Assembly (NCBI RefSeq): GCF_900188405.1
Contig: NZ_FZOF01000002.1
Span: 496,001-560,000, forward strand
DNA: 64,000 nt
Direction: 5' to 3'
Origin: Actinacidiphila glaucinigra
GTDB lineage: Bacteria; Actinomycetota; Actinomycetes; Streptomycetales; Streptomycetaceae
Shown: in pieces, positions 26,001-34,328 of the stretch
Layout: each line of letters opens with the position of its first letter
Position numbering within the stretch: the stretch's first letter is position 1
The notes under the pieces: generated by a model
The model's input: only the letters and a program-made list of their open reading frames with translations
What the model was told of the DNA's origin: nothing
Databases searched by the model: none
Position numbers and translations under genes: made by a program

Positions 26001-28991
26001 TTGAGCGACGCACTGCTTGAAGTCCACACCTCGGCGCTGGCAGGGATGACAGCCAGTCCCGGCCACTTCGAGAAGTGGGCGTCACTTGCCGCGGATGAGG
26101 ACTTCCCGGAGGCCGATCTCAGCGAGGCGGCCTTCCGCACACGGCTCGTGGACGATGAGGCTGCGGGAGGGGCGCTGACGGCACTGTGGGCCCGTGCGCT
26201 GACCAAGTGGGACTTCGAAGAACAACCGCGATGGTCCCCCAGCACTGAAGCCCGTACCGACGAGCGCCGCACCGCGGTGTACGACCGGCTGCGCTTCGGT
26301 GAGGATCTGCGCAAGGTGCTCGGCACGGCCGTGCCCGTGGCACACATCGCGCCGGTGACCGTGATCGCCCGGGAGCATACGCCTTGGTACACCTCCGAGC
26401 GGGCGGCGGCGCGTTCCTTTTACTGGACAGCCTACGAACGCAAGCTCCGCGAGAAGGGTTGGTCAGAGTCTGCGATCGCAAGCCTCGACGAGGCGAGCCG
26501 GTCGGTCGTGGAACGGCTCGCCGACCCTGAGCAAGCCGCCGTACGCCAGTCCAAGGGCCTCGTGGTGGGATACGTCCAGTCCGGCAAGACGGCGAACTTC
26601 ACCGGGGTGACCGCGAAGGCCATCGACGCGGGCTACCGTCTCGTCATCGTGCTCGGCGGCACCCTCAATCTTCTGCGCGCCCAGACACAGCGTCGTCTCG
26701 ACATGGAGCTCATAGGCCAGGAGAACATCCTCCGCGGAGCTGACCCGGAGGACCCAGATTCGCTGGTGGGCATCGACTACGCCGGGTACGACGACGATTG
26801 GCCGGACTTCGTGCGCCACGGTGACCGGCCGTCCGCGCTGCGGGCCTTCGACATCGAACGCCTCACCACCCGTGACAGGGACTACATCAGCCTGGCGCAG
26901 GGCATCCGGGCGCTGGAATTCGAGAAGCGCGAGCCAACACTGCCGCTCTACGACTCGGTCAACCTGCACCGTGCGGCCGCACGCGTGATGGTCGTCAAGA
27001 AGAACAAGAGCGTTCTGACGAAGCTCGTGAAGGACCTCAAGCAGATCCACGGCATTCTCGGCGAGCTGCCTGCCCTCATCATCGACGACGAGTCCGACCA
27101 AGCCTCGGTGAACACATCGAACCCGAAGCAGTGGGCGCAAGGTGCGACCGAGCGCACGGCCATCAACGGGCTCATCTCGCAGCTCCTGGGCCTCCTCCCG
27201 CGCGGGCAGTACGTCGGTTACACAGCCACGCCATTCGCGAACGTCTTCGTCGACCCGGGCGACGCGGAGGACGTCTTTCCCAGCGACTTCCTCATCTCGC
27301 TGCCCCGGCCAGCCGGGTACATGGGCGTCCAGGACTTCCACGACCTAGACTCACCGCTCCGGCTGGATGAGCGCACCGTTGCCAACTCCCAGGAGATGGC
27401 ACACGTCCGCGGTATCTACGACGGTGCAGATGACCGTCTCGGGGAAGCCATCGACGCCTTCGTGCTCACGGGTGCCCTCAAGCTCTTCCGAGCCGCACAG
27501 GGAGTGTCCGACAAGCCCTTCCGGCATCACACGATGCTGGTCCACGAATCAGTCAGGATGGCCGAACACGCGGCCCTCGCACAGCGCATCAATTCGATGT
27601 GGCACGCGGCCGGCTACTCCTCCAGCGAGGGCCACGCCCGTCTCGCAGACCTTTGGGCGCGTGACTTCGGTCCCGTGTCGGCCGCAAGGGCCGAGGGCCT
27701 TCCCAGCCCGGCGTCGTACGAGGAACTTCGTCCCTTCGTCAGCCGCGCCCGGCAGCTCATCTCGAAGGGCGGAAACCCCGTCGTCATCGTCAATGGTGAC
27801 TCCGACCGTGACTTCGCGCAGATCGACCTCGACTTCGACAGGACTCCCAACGTCTGGAAGATCCTGGTCGGCGGTACCAAGCTGTCCCGAGGCTTCACCG
27901 TCGAGGGGCTGACCATCACGTACTACCGCCGGACCACGCGTCAAGCGGACACGCTGATGCAGATGGGCCGGTGGTTCGGCTTCCGGCCCGGCTACCGGGA
28001 TCTCGTACGCCTCTTCATCGGCCGCGAAGAGGCGCTGACGAAGACCTCGTCCGCGGATCTCTACGAGGCCTTCGAAGCGATCTGCCGCGACGAGGAGTTG
28101 TTCCGGCAACAGCTCACTCAGTACTCCATTCTCGTGGACGGGAAGCCTCAGGTCACGCCCGCCCAGGTACCGCCCCTCGTCGCCCAGCACCTCTCGTGGG
28201 TCAAGCCTTCCGCGCGCAACAAGATGTTCAACGCAGAACTGGTCGAAGTGCGCTCGCCGGGCAGGCCGGTCGAGCCTGCGGCGTATCCCGTGAATCCGGC
28301 GGCGCTACGCCGCAACACGGAGCGGTGGCAGCCTCTGCTCGGCACCTTCTCCGGACACACGGCGGACTTCACCAATCCGCCGGACGGCAGTAGTGGACTG
28401 GCACGGACGTTTTCGGCCCTGACGGCGCGAGTTACGCATTCGGCGCTCATCGCCGTGCTCAGTTCACTGGAGTGGGAGCGCCCCGGGATCTTCCAGCCGC
28501 ACCTCCAATACCTGGCACAGCTCGACGGGACGCTCGCCAAGGTCGACGACTGGCTGCTGATCGCGCCCCAGCTCACCCAGGCGAATCGCGTGGAGGCTTC
28601 GGTCCTCGGCTCCGTCCCTCTGTCGCTGGTCCGACGCAGCCGTCAGCCGGGGAAGCCGTCCTTCGGCCGCATTGCGAGTGTGGAGCACCGTACAGCAGCC
28701 CAGCGCCTCATCGATACGGCAGCAGCCGGAGGCGGCCCCGTAGCCATTGGGAACGCGGATGCGGGGCCGAATACGGGCGTCGCGCTGGTCTACCCCGTCG
28801 TCGAGGGCACGACGGACGCCGATGTGCGCGCGGCAATCTCTGGCGGCCACGCCGACCCCGCCAAGCTGGTCATGGCCTTCACCCTGATTCCGCCCCGTTC
28901 CGCTACCGACTCGACCCGCCGCCTGGTGCGGTTCCGCGCACGGAACTCCAGCCACGCCGACGAACCAATCGTGGCGGCACCCGGCGAGTAG
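26001..28991 (+). CDS. Z1-domain superfamily II NTPase of the defence island
   Basis: 996 residues with a TTG start at 26001, supported by gagga ending 7 bases upstream. It is a large endonuclease-associated NTPase. The helicase-like core has P-loop GYVQSGKTANFTGV (190-203), motif II ALIIDDESDQASVN (358-371) and motif III YTATPFANVF (407-416). The diagnostic Z1 region follows at 622-671: ILVGGTKLSRGFTVEGLTIT, then QADTLMQMGRWFGFRPGY with the motif VI-like arginines. The N-terminal ~180 residues and the C-terminal ~300 residues are accessory helical/beta domains. Family knowledge: Z1 proteins are found with MORC/MutL-like ATPases, C5 methylases and Vsr nucleases, and in the Mza anti-phage systems. 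A strong hairpin lies 15 bases after the stop. Confidence 0.93.
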   Translation: MSDALLEVHTSALAGMTASPGHFEKWASLAADEDFPEADLSEAAFRTRLVDDEAAGGALTALWARALTKWDFEEQPRWSPSTEARTDERRTAVYDRLRFGEDLRKVLGTAVPVAHIAPVTVIAREHTPWYTSERAAARSFYWTAYERKLREKGWSESAIASLDEASRSVVERLADPEQAAVRQSKGLVVGYVQSGKTANFTGVTAKAIDAGYRLVIVLGGTLNLLRAQTQRRLDMELIGQENILRGADPEDPDSLVGIDYAGYDDDWPDFVRHGDRPSALRAFDIERLTTRDRDYISLAQGIRALEFEKREPTLPLYDSVNLHRAAARVMVVKKNKSVLTKLVKDLKQIHGILGELPALIIDDESDQASVNTSNPKQWAQGATERTAINGLISQLLGLLPRGQYVGYTATPFANVFVDPGDAEDVFPSDFLISLPRPAGYMGVQDFHDLDSPLRLDERTVANSQEMAHVRGIYDGADDRLGEAIDAFVLTGALKLFRAAQGVSDKPFRHHTMLVHESVRMAEHAALAQRINSMWHAAGYSSSEGHARLADLWARDFGPVSAARAEGLPSPASYEELRPFVSRARQLISKGGNPVVIVNGDSDRDFAQIDLDFDRTPNVWKILVGGTKLSRGFTVEGLTITYYRRTTRQADTLMQMGRWFGFRPGYRDLVRLFIGREEALTKTSSADLYEAFEAICRDEELFRQQLTQYSILVDGKPQVTPAQVPPLVAQHLSWVKPSARNKMFNAELVEVRSPGRPVEPAAYPVNPAALRRNTERWQPLLGTFSGHTADFTNPPDGSSGLARTFSALTARVTHSALIAVLSSLEWERPGIFQPHLQYLAQLDGTLAKVDDWLLIAPQLTQANRVEASVLGSVPLSLVRRSRQPGKPSFGRIASVEHRTAAQRLIDTAAAGGGPVAIGNADAGPNTGVALVYPVVEGTTDADVRAAISGGHADPAKLVMAFTLIPPRSATDSTRRLVRFRARNSSHADEPIVAAPGE

Positions 28992-29005
28992 TCCGGTGCT
29001 TAAAA

Positions 29006-29042
29006 GACCGGTCGACCGGGGCAGGCGTCCGGTCGATCGGTC
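29006..29042 (+). terminator. Hairpin terminator-like structure after the Z1 gene
   Basis: gaccggtcgaccgg (29006-29019) pairs with ccggtcgatcggtc (29029-29042), a 14-base stem with one mismatch and a 9-base loop, without a T run, as is usual in Streptomyces. It closes the defence transcription unit. The remaining bases to 29225 show no gene. Confidence 0.65.
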
Positions 29043-29225
29043 GCTGAGCAGCACCCCGCTGGCCAGCGGTCTATCCCGGGCCTCCGTTGCAGAGCTGTGG
29101 CTTAAAGGTTCCTGCACCACTCCCCCGAGCGACCTTCTGTCACCGGCACGCAACACCACGTATCGCCCGAATCGGATCCGCCGTTGCTGGTGCGTCAGGA
29201 CATCAAGAGCATCGGAGGAACCCCC

Positions 29226-29714
29226 ATGGGCCGAGTCAACGCGGTGACGCGCTACGTGTCGCAGGCCGCCCTGGCGACATCTACGGCGGTCGCCACGGTG
29301 ATCAGCTTCTCAACGCCTGCATCCGCGAGCGCCGTGGGGTACGCAAAGGTGGTCGGCTTCTGCATGGATGCCAAGGGGCAGGAGCTTTGCCTCCCCACCA
29401 CCACTCTCGGCCACTTCGTGCGTGGGTCGGGCAGGAACGTGAACCGCCAGGAAGCATCCGTGCAGGACAGCTTCGGGATGGACAGCGCCGGCGGTAACTG
29501 GTGCAACTGGCGTATCGACTGGCGCTACTCGGACACGAATGGCCGTGTCTACCTCATCAGCAAGGGCGAAACGCACCGCAAGTGCACGCTGCACAGCTCG
29601 ATCGGCCGTGTCGACACGACGCACCGCACGTTGAAGCACTACGGCAAGGCGTGTGCGGACTTCTTCGTCGCTGGCACCAAGCGCGCGTCGCAATGCCACT
29701 TCATCACCGAGTGA
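29226..29714 (+). CDS. Small secreted protein
   Basis: 162 residues from ATG 29226 with ribosome site ggagga 7 bases upstream; the in-frame ATG at 29184 has none. A signal peptide with a Ser/Thr/Ala-rich hydrophobic core (LATSTAVATVISFSTPASA) is followed by about 130 residues with five or six cysteines (GFCMDAKGQELCLPTT, NWCNWRIDWRYSDTNGRV, KCTLHSSIG, KACADFF, QCHF). It looks like a disulfide-stabilised beta protein. No family is recognised. It lies directly after the defence island and before two small membrane proteins, with which it may form an operon (14-base gap to the next start). Confidence 0.75.
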   Translation: MGRVNAVTRYVSQAALATSTAVATVISFSTPASASAVGYAKVVGFCMDAKGQELCLPTTTLGHFVRGSGRNVNRQEASVQDSFGMDSAGGNWCNWRIDWRYSDTNGRVYLISKGETHRKCTLHSSIGRVDTTHRTLKHYGKACADFFVAGTKRASQCHFITE

Positions 29715-29728
29715 CAGCCGGAGCGACC

Positions 29729-29959
29729 ATGCCCTCTCAAATGCACCCCTCGCTGGCATCCCGCGCACTGCGCGTTCTCTTGGGCGCGGGAGTGAGCTAT
29801 GCACTCGCAACTGGATTGGTCCTACTCATCTTCGCCTTGCTTCCCCAAGACGCTCTGCGGTCCCTTCAGGAGTCGGGATTCTTCTGGACCGTCCTCGCCA
29901 CCGCAGTCGTCATCTTCGCGGCCGGAGCGTTGGCCCTCCGGGGCCGCCGCGAGCGGTAA
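29729..29959 (+). CDS. Small two-helix membrane protein (paralogue 1)
   Basis: 76 residues from ATG 29729. Two hydrophobic helices (LLGAGVSYALATGLVLLIFA and FFWTVLATAVVIFAAGALAL) flank a short loop (LLPQDALRSLQESG), and the tail is basic (RGRRER). It is 14 bases downstream of the secreted protein and is clearly similar in layout and sequence to the gene at 30142 (VSYxxA...LLP...S-L-x-E). No domain is recognised; a small-membrane or immunity-like role cannot be distinguished. Confidence 0.6.
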   Translation: MPSQMHPSLASRALRVLLGAGVSYALATGLVLLIFALLPQDALRSLQESGFFWTVLATAVVIFAAGALALRGRRER

Positions 29960-30141
29960 ATCCGTGCCACCCCGCCGACCACCGCTAGCCCATTCACACC
30001 AGCCCCGTGAGCAACACCCGTGAATTCGTGACTTCGTGCGCCCGTGTCGGGGACCGTGGGCGGGCGTTGAAGCACTGCGGAGGGGCCGGAGCGTGGGCCC
30101 CCGGGTGTCGCGGCATCGTCGAGGAACAGGGCGGGATCCCC

Positions 30142-30366
30142 ATGGGCAACAAGTCGCCGAACGCGCGGTCGGGCCGGATGATGCGGTGGGTGCTGACGGC
30201 GGGGCTCAGCTACCTGGGGGCGATGTTCGTCGTGCTCGGATGCCTGTCGCTGCTGCCGAAGCGAACGCAGACCTCGCTGTCGGAGACGGCCGTGGGGTGG
30301 GCCGTGCTCGGGGTGAGCGTCGTGCTGTTCACGCTGTTCGCGGGGCGGAGCCGCGGGCGGTCCTGA
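30142..30366 (+). CDS. Small two-helix membrane protein (paralogue 2)
   Basis: 74 residues from ATG 30142, chosen over an upstream ATG at 30007 because the latter adds a Cys/Gly-rich non-homologous stretch. Helices are WVLTAGLSYLGAMFVVLGCL and VGWAVLGVSVVLFTLFAGRS, separated by LLPKRTQTSLSETA, and the end is basic (RSRGRS). The pattern SYLGA...LSLLP...LSE matches the gene at 29729, indicating a duplicated pair. It is convergent with the PfkB kinase gene, 19 bases away. Confidence 0.6.
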   Translation: MGNKSPNARSGRMMRWVLTAGLSYLGAMFVVLGCLSLLPKRTQTSLSETAVGWAVLGVSVVLFTLFAGRSRGRS

Positions 30367-30385
30367 GCACCTGGCCCGGGAGCCC

Positions 30386-31255
30386 TCAGGCGCGCATCCA
30401 CTCCCGGGTGCCGAACGAACCGCACGTGCGCGAGGCGACGGTGGCCGCGAAGGCCAGGGCGGCGTCGAAGGACGGCGGGGTGAGGCGGGTCGTGATGTGC
30501 GTGGCGAGGTGGTGGGCGAGGGCGCCGTGGAGGACGTCGCCGGCGCCGAGGGTGTCGACCACAGGGGTGACGGCGGGGACGGGGATCTGCCCGTCGGGCC
30601 GGAGGATGGGGGACGCGCCCCGGGTCACGGCGGTCCAGCGGACGCCGGCGTCGTGGAGGAAGGCGAGGGCCTCGGCCGGGGTGGTGGTACCCGGGGGGTG
30701 GAAGTCGGCGGAGCACACGGCGACGTCGACGTAAGGGAGCAGGGTGGGCGTGGCGGGACGCCAGCTGCCCGCGTCCAGGAGGGTGGGGACCCCGGCGGCG
30801 CGGGCGAGGCGGGCGGCGGGGACGGCGAGGGCGGGGTGGTGGGCGTCCACGAGGACGACATCGGCGTCGCCGACCAGGACGGAGAGGTCTCCGGGCGGGG
30901 AGACGGAGGCCCCTGAGGCCGCGTTGGTCGAGGCGACGGCGCGGTCGCCGGTGGCGGCGGTGACCAGGATCGTGGAGACCGCGGGGGGTTCGGGGGAGTC
31001 CGCGGTGAGGTTGATGACGTCGACGCCGAGCGCCGCGAGGTCCGCGTCGATCGCGCCGGCGAGAGGGTGGCCGCCGAAGGCGGTGAGCAGCACGGCCTCG
31101 CCGCCGAGGTGGGCAAACGTGGCGGCGGCGCCCGTGGCGGGGCCGCCGGCGGCGACGGTCTGGGTGCGGGCGGTGAGTTTCTCGTTCGGGGCCGGGACGT
31201 GGTCGACGAGCGTGATGACATCGAGAGTGCAGAGGCCTACGAAGAGTGCGCGCAT
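30386..31255 (-). CDS. PfkB-family carbohydrate/nucleoside kinase
   Basis: 289 residues from ATG 31255 (MRALFVGLCTLDVITLVDHV). The ribokinase fold is clear: N-terminal GLCTLDVITLVD, substrate loop VAAGGPATGAAATFAHLGGE, and the C-terminal ATP/anion-hole motif DTLGAGDVLHGALAHH (the family consensus is DTxGAGDxFxG) with catalytic Asp. The exact sugar substrate cannot be told. Members of this length in Streptomyces are generic PfkB kinases. It is convergent with the small membrane gene. The upstream region to 31416 contains its promoter and that of the divergent DUF6227 gene. Confidence 0.85.
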   Translation of the reverse strand: MRALFVGLCTLDVITLVDHVPAPNEKLTARTQTVAAGGPATGAAATFAHLGGEAVLLTAFGGHPLAGAIDADLAALGVDVINLTADSPEPPAVSTILVTAATGDRAVASTNAASGASVSPPGDLSVLVGDADVVLVDAHHPALAVPAARLARAAGVPTLLDAGSWRPATPTLLPYVDVAVCSADFHPPGTTTPAEALAFLHDAGVRWTAVTRGASPILRPDGQIPVPAVTPVVDTLGAGDVLHGALAHHLATHITTRLTPPSFDAALAFAATVASRTCGSFGTREWMRA

Positions 31256-31416
31256 GGGCGCATAGTGGCAGCAGGGGGCGTGCGTTTGGCGTCTTACGCG
31301 CCTCCTACGGGTGGGGGTGCACCATTTTTCCGTGAGACCCGACGCGCAGAGCGTCGATGCCACTACGCTGAGTGCTCGCAATGGTGCGCGGGGAATGCCG
31401 TGAGCAGGAGGACCGC

Positions 31417-32181
31417 ATGGGGAACGCGCGACCAGGTGGGGCGGGTCCGGCGGACGTCGAGGTGGTGCTGGCCAGGGCGCAGAACGCCTTCGACGTCGAC
31501 GACCGCGTGCTGGGACGGCTGGCGACCGCGCTGATGGGCTGCACGGAGCTGGCGTCCTTCCGCCAGCGCAAGGGCCCGCCGCGCCGGCTGAGCCGCAGGA
31601 CGCTGCGGCACACGTTCCTGCTGGCCGACGGCAGCACGCAGATGCTGTGGGAGATCGAGCACAACACCGGCCCCGGCAGCGACGAACCGCTGTACGAGGT
31701 GTATTCCGACCCGGATGCGCTGGCCGCCGCGCAGCACATGATCGACGCGCGCTTCGGCGAGCCCTCCCCGGAGGAGCTGGAGGCGGAGGCGGCGGACTGG
31801 CTGGCGCGGCTGCCGCAGCTGGCGATGGACCTGACGCCAGGGCCCCGGCAGTACACGGAGGACCACTCCGCCGAGCACGCGTGGCGGGTGCTGCGGCGCG
31901 CCGAGAACACGGACGTGCCGGGCGAGGAGCTGCGCAGCCGGCTGGGTTCGGCGGTCGGCCACGACATCGCGTACGTCACCGGGCGGCACACCCGGATCGG
32001 CACCGGCCGGGTCGCCGGCTGGACCCTGTACGAGCACGCCTTCCTGCTGGAGACCGGCGAGGAGATCAGCCTCTGGGAGGTCGAGCACACGATGACCCCC
32101 GACGGGCGGCCGGTCTGCGAGGTGTACGCCGACGAGACGTCGGCCTGCGACTCCGCGGACGTACGGCTGGAAGGGCTCTGA
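31417..32181 (+). CDS. DUF6227 family protein
   Basis: 254 residues from ATG 31417 (ribosome site ggagga 6-8 bases before); the upstream ATG at 31372 lacks one. The sequence contains a duplicated architecture: RRLSRRTLRHTFLLADGSTQ...LWEIEHN and, later, GWTLYEHAFLLETGEEISLW...EVEHT, joined by a helical linker. This internal repeat is typical of the actinobacterial DUF6227 family, of unknown function. It is cytoplasmic by the absence of a signal sequence. Confidence 0.85.
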   Translation: MGNARPGGAGPADVEVVLARAQNAFDVDDRVLGRLATALMGCTELASFRQRKGPPRRLSRRTLRHTFLLADGSTQMLWEIEHNTGPGSDEPLYEVYSDPDALAAAQHMIDARFGEPSPEELEAEAADWLARLPQLAMDLTPGPRQYTEDHSAEHAWRVLRRAENTDVPGEELRSRLGSAVGHDIAYVTGRHTRIGTGRVAGWTLYEHAFLLETGEEISLWEVEHTMTPDGRPVCEVYADETSACDSADVRLEGL

Positions 32182-32292
32182 GCGTGTTCCGGCCGCGTTC
32201 GGGCCCGGCTCCGGCCGGGTTCCGGATTGCGGCCGGGGTGCAGCCGGAGGAAATTGGGGCGTAGGCGTGTCGGTGGGAGGCGGGAGGTTCCC

Positions 32293-32574
32293 ATGCCGGT
32301 CCTGGCGGAGGTCGAGTTCCCCGGTGTGACGGCCCTGCAGTACGAGGAGGCGAACCACCGCGCGGGGTTCGGGCCCGAGCATCCGCCCGCGGGCCTGCTC
32401 TCCCATGCCGCCGTGATCACCAACGAGGGGCTGCGGCTGGTGAACGTCTGGCAGTCCGCTCAGGCGCTCGAGGCCTTCATGGAGATCATGATGCCCGCCG
32501 CCAAGGAGTCCGGTTTCCCTGAGCCGAGCGGGCCGCCGAGGATCTCCGAGCTCTACAACTTCGTCGTCCCGTAG
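32293..32574 (+). CDS. Small ABM/Dabb-like dimeric alpha-beta barrel protein
   Basis: 93 residues from ATG 32293, with ggagg 8-12 bases upstream. It has beta-alpha-beta-beta-alpha-beta character (MPVLAEVEFPGVTALQYEEA, HAAVITNEGLRLVNVWQSA, LEAFMEIMMPAAKESGF) of the antibiotic-biosynthesis-monooxygenase/Dabb type. No catalytic residue is obvious. It is independent of the neighbours except for orientation; a terminator-like hairpin lies at its 3' side. Confidence 0.65.
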   Translation: MPVLAEVEFPGVTALQYEEANHRAGFGPEHPPAGLLSHAAVITNEGLRLVNVWQSAQALEAFMEIMMPAAKESGFPEPSGPPRISELYNFVVP

Positions 32575-32581
32575 ACACGGA

Positions 32582-32623
32582 CCGGCGGCCCTGGATGACG
32601 GGGGGTGTCACCAGGACCGCCGG
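32582..32623. terminator. Bidirectional terminator hairpin between convergent genes
   Basis: ccggcggccctgg (32582-32594) pairs with ccaggaccgccgg (32611-32623), a 13-base stem with one mismatch. It separates the ABM-like gene from the convergent M23 peptidase gene; a second self-complementary gccgcggccggccgcggc lies just beyond. Confidence 0.6.
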
Positions 32624-32703
32624 AGTTCGTGTGGTCGTGCACGGCCGTTGACGGCCGACCGTGAAGAGCCGCGGCCGGCCGCGGCCGGTCCCGGCCGCTC
32701 GCC

Positions 32704-33960
32704 TCAGACGGACAGGCCCTTGCTGCGCAGCCAGCCCATCGGGCCGATCGGGTCGCCGCCGCCGGGGCGCACCTCGAGGTGCAGGTGCGGACCGGTGACG
32801 TTGCCCGTGGCGCCGACCCGGCCGATGGTGTCACCGGTGCTGACCTTGCCGGAGGTGACGATCATCGAGGAGAGGTGGCAGTACCAGAGCTCGGTGCCGT
32901 CGTCGAGGGTCAGGATGATGCGGTAGCCGTACGAACCGGCCCAGCCCGCCTCGGTGATGGTGCCGCTGTGGATGGCCTTGACCGGGGTGCCGGTCGGGGC
33001 GGCGAAGTCCTGGCCGGTGTGGGTGTTGGCCCACAGCGAGCTGGACTCGCCGAAGCCGGCGGTCAGCGAGTACGAGGAGACCGGCTTGACGAAGCTCTTG
33101 GCGAGCTCGGCCAGGCGCTCGGCCTCGATCTTCTTCGCGGCCTCCGCCGCGGCCTTCTTCTTGGCGGCGGCCTCGGCGCGGACCCGCTCCTGCGCGGCGG
33201 ACTTGGCGGCCTTGGCCGACGCCTCCTGCTGTGCGGCGGTCCTGGCGGCCCGGTCGGCGGCGGTCCGCTGCTGCTGGGCCTGGTCGAGGATGCGGTTGCG
33301 CAGTGCCTCACCCGCGCCGGGGCTCAGGGCCCCGGCGACCTGCTTGGCCTCGGGCGCGCTGTCGTCCTCGACGAGGGCTCCGATGCCGGGCAGCTGCGAC
33401 GCGTCGGGCAGATGGGGGAGGGAGACGGGGAGCGGGTTCTTGCCCTCGGCGGTGGCGACCCCTCCGACGCCGAGCACGGCCACGGCCGCGACCCCGAAGA
33501 CCGCGGAACCGCGGCCCATGGAACGCTGCTTGGCGACGCGGTGCCGGGCGCGACGGGGGCCGGTGGACTCCTCCGTGGGGTTCCACGGCTCGGCCTGCGG
33601 GTCCTCGACGGGCGCGTCCTGGACGTCCCGGGGGCTCCCGAAGGCTTCGAAGGCCTCGATGTCCTCCTGCCGCGGGTGGGCGGCAGGGGCCTGGTACGCC
33701 TCGGGACCGGCGGCCTCGGGCTGCGCGGCGCCGGCGTCCGGGGAGGAGGTCTCGGCGGCGGCCGCGTCGAGCCAGCCGGCGGCCATGTTCCACTGGCCGG
33801 TGTCCCAGCCGTCGATGGCGTTCTTCGTCGGCGGTGCCTGCTCGGCTGCCGGGGGATTCCAGCCGGCGGCGATGTTCCACTCGGCGGTGTCCCACTCGGA
33901 GTACGCGGTCGCGGACCCCTGTTGCTGTCCGGGTATCAGGGCAGGCTCGTTCGACGCCAC
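32704..33960 (-). CDS. M23-family peptidoglycan endopeptidase (LytM) with coiled-coil and W-rich N-terminus
   Basis: 418 residues from GTG 33960. I rejected the ATG at 34059 because that start lies inside the conserved riboswitch. The N-terminal disordered region holds two copies of a W-rich motif (WDTAEWNIAAGW and WDTGQWNMAAGW), then a basic stretch, a transmembrane segment (AVFGVAAVAVLGVGGVATA), an Ala/Lys/Glu coiled coil (about 225-300) and a C-terminal M23 domain. The zinc ligands are visible: His and Asp in HTGQDFAAPTG (314, 318), then HLH in GPHLHLEVRPGG (392-394). It cleaves peptidoglycan cross-links outside the cell. The upstream ydaO-type riboswitch predicts repression at high c-di-AMP, as described for cell-wall hydrolase genes in Streptomyces. 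Confidence 0.9.
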   Translation of the reverse strand: MASNEPALIPGQQQGSATAYSEWDTAEWNIAAGWNPPAAEQAPPTKNAIDGWDTGQWNMAAGWLDAAAAETSSPDAGAAQPEAAGPEAYQAPAAHPRQEDIEAFEAFGSPRDVQDAPVEDPQAEPWNPTEESTGPRRARHRVAKQRSMGRGSAVFGVAAVAVLGVGGVATAEGKNPLPVSLPHLPDASQLPGIGALVEDDSAPEAKQVAGALSPGAGEALRNRILDQAQQQRTAADRAARTAAQQEASAKAAKSAAQERVRAEAAAKKKAAAEAAKKIEAERLAELAKSFVKPVSSYSLTAGFGESSSLWANTHTGQDFAAPTGTPVKAIHSGTITEAGWAGSYGYRIILTLDDGTELWYCHLSSMIVTSGKVSTGDTIGRVGATGNVTGPHLHLEVRPGGGDPIGPMGWLRSKGLSV

Positions 33961-33974
33961 GCGGGCGCGCTCCT

Positions 33975-34105
33975 TTCCTTCCTTCTCGCCTACCGGGTTA
34001 GCTGACGGGTTCGGAGCAGGAAGGTCTCCTACGAGGACCGCGAACGGCCCCCGATTCACCCCAGGAAGTGGTTCCCCGGTTCCCGCGGACGGGATTCGGC
34101 AAGCG
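33975..34105 (-). promoter_or_regulatory. ydaO-yuaA-type c-di-AMP riboswitch in the leader of the M23 peptidase gene
   Basis: Read on the minus strand, the leader contains the conserved blocks in order: cgggaaccggggaaccac, tggggtgaatcgg, gtaggagaccttcctg, ctccgaacccgtcagctaac and ccggtaggcgagaagg, just before the ribosome site (ggagc) and the GTG at 33960. This set of blocks is the signature of the c-di-AMP class. In actinobacteria these riboswitches usually turn off cell-wall hydrolase genes when c-di-AMP is abundant. Boundaries are approximate. The remaining bases up to 34328 show no gene. Confidence 0.88.
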
Positions 34106-34328
34106 CACGGCGCCGCCCTGTCGGCGGCGGGATGACCGCGCTGCGTTATCGAACGTTAATAGAGGCGCCCGCCAATTCCAAGCCACTCAAGCGAGTTCAT
34201 GACGGGAATCTATGCGGATGGACAGGACATAAGCGGACATTGGGCCGTGACTGCCGTGACCTACGGGAAATGTGAGTGTGCATCAGTCGTTATGCGGAAG
34301 GGAGTGCCGCGCTCACGAGGAGTGATGG

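Noticed and set aside
18435..28991. Assignment of the island as DISARM, BREX or a classic type I/III restriction system
   Set aside because: No DUF1998, PLD, BrxL/PglZ, HsdR/HsdS or Mod/Res signatures were seen; the defining proteins are Z1, MORC-like ATPase, C5-MTase and Vsr.
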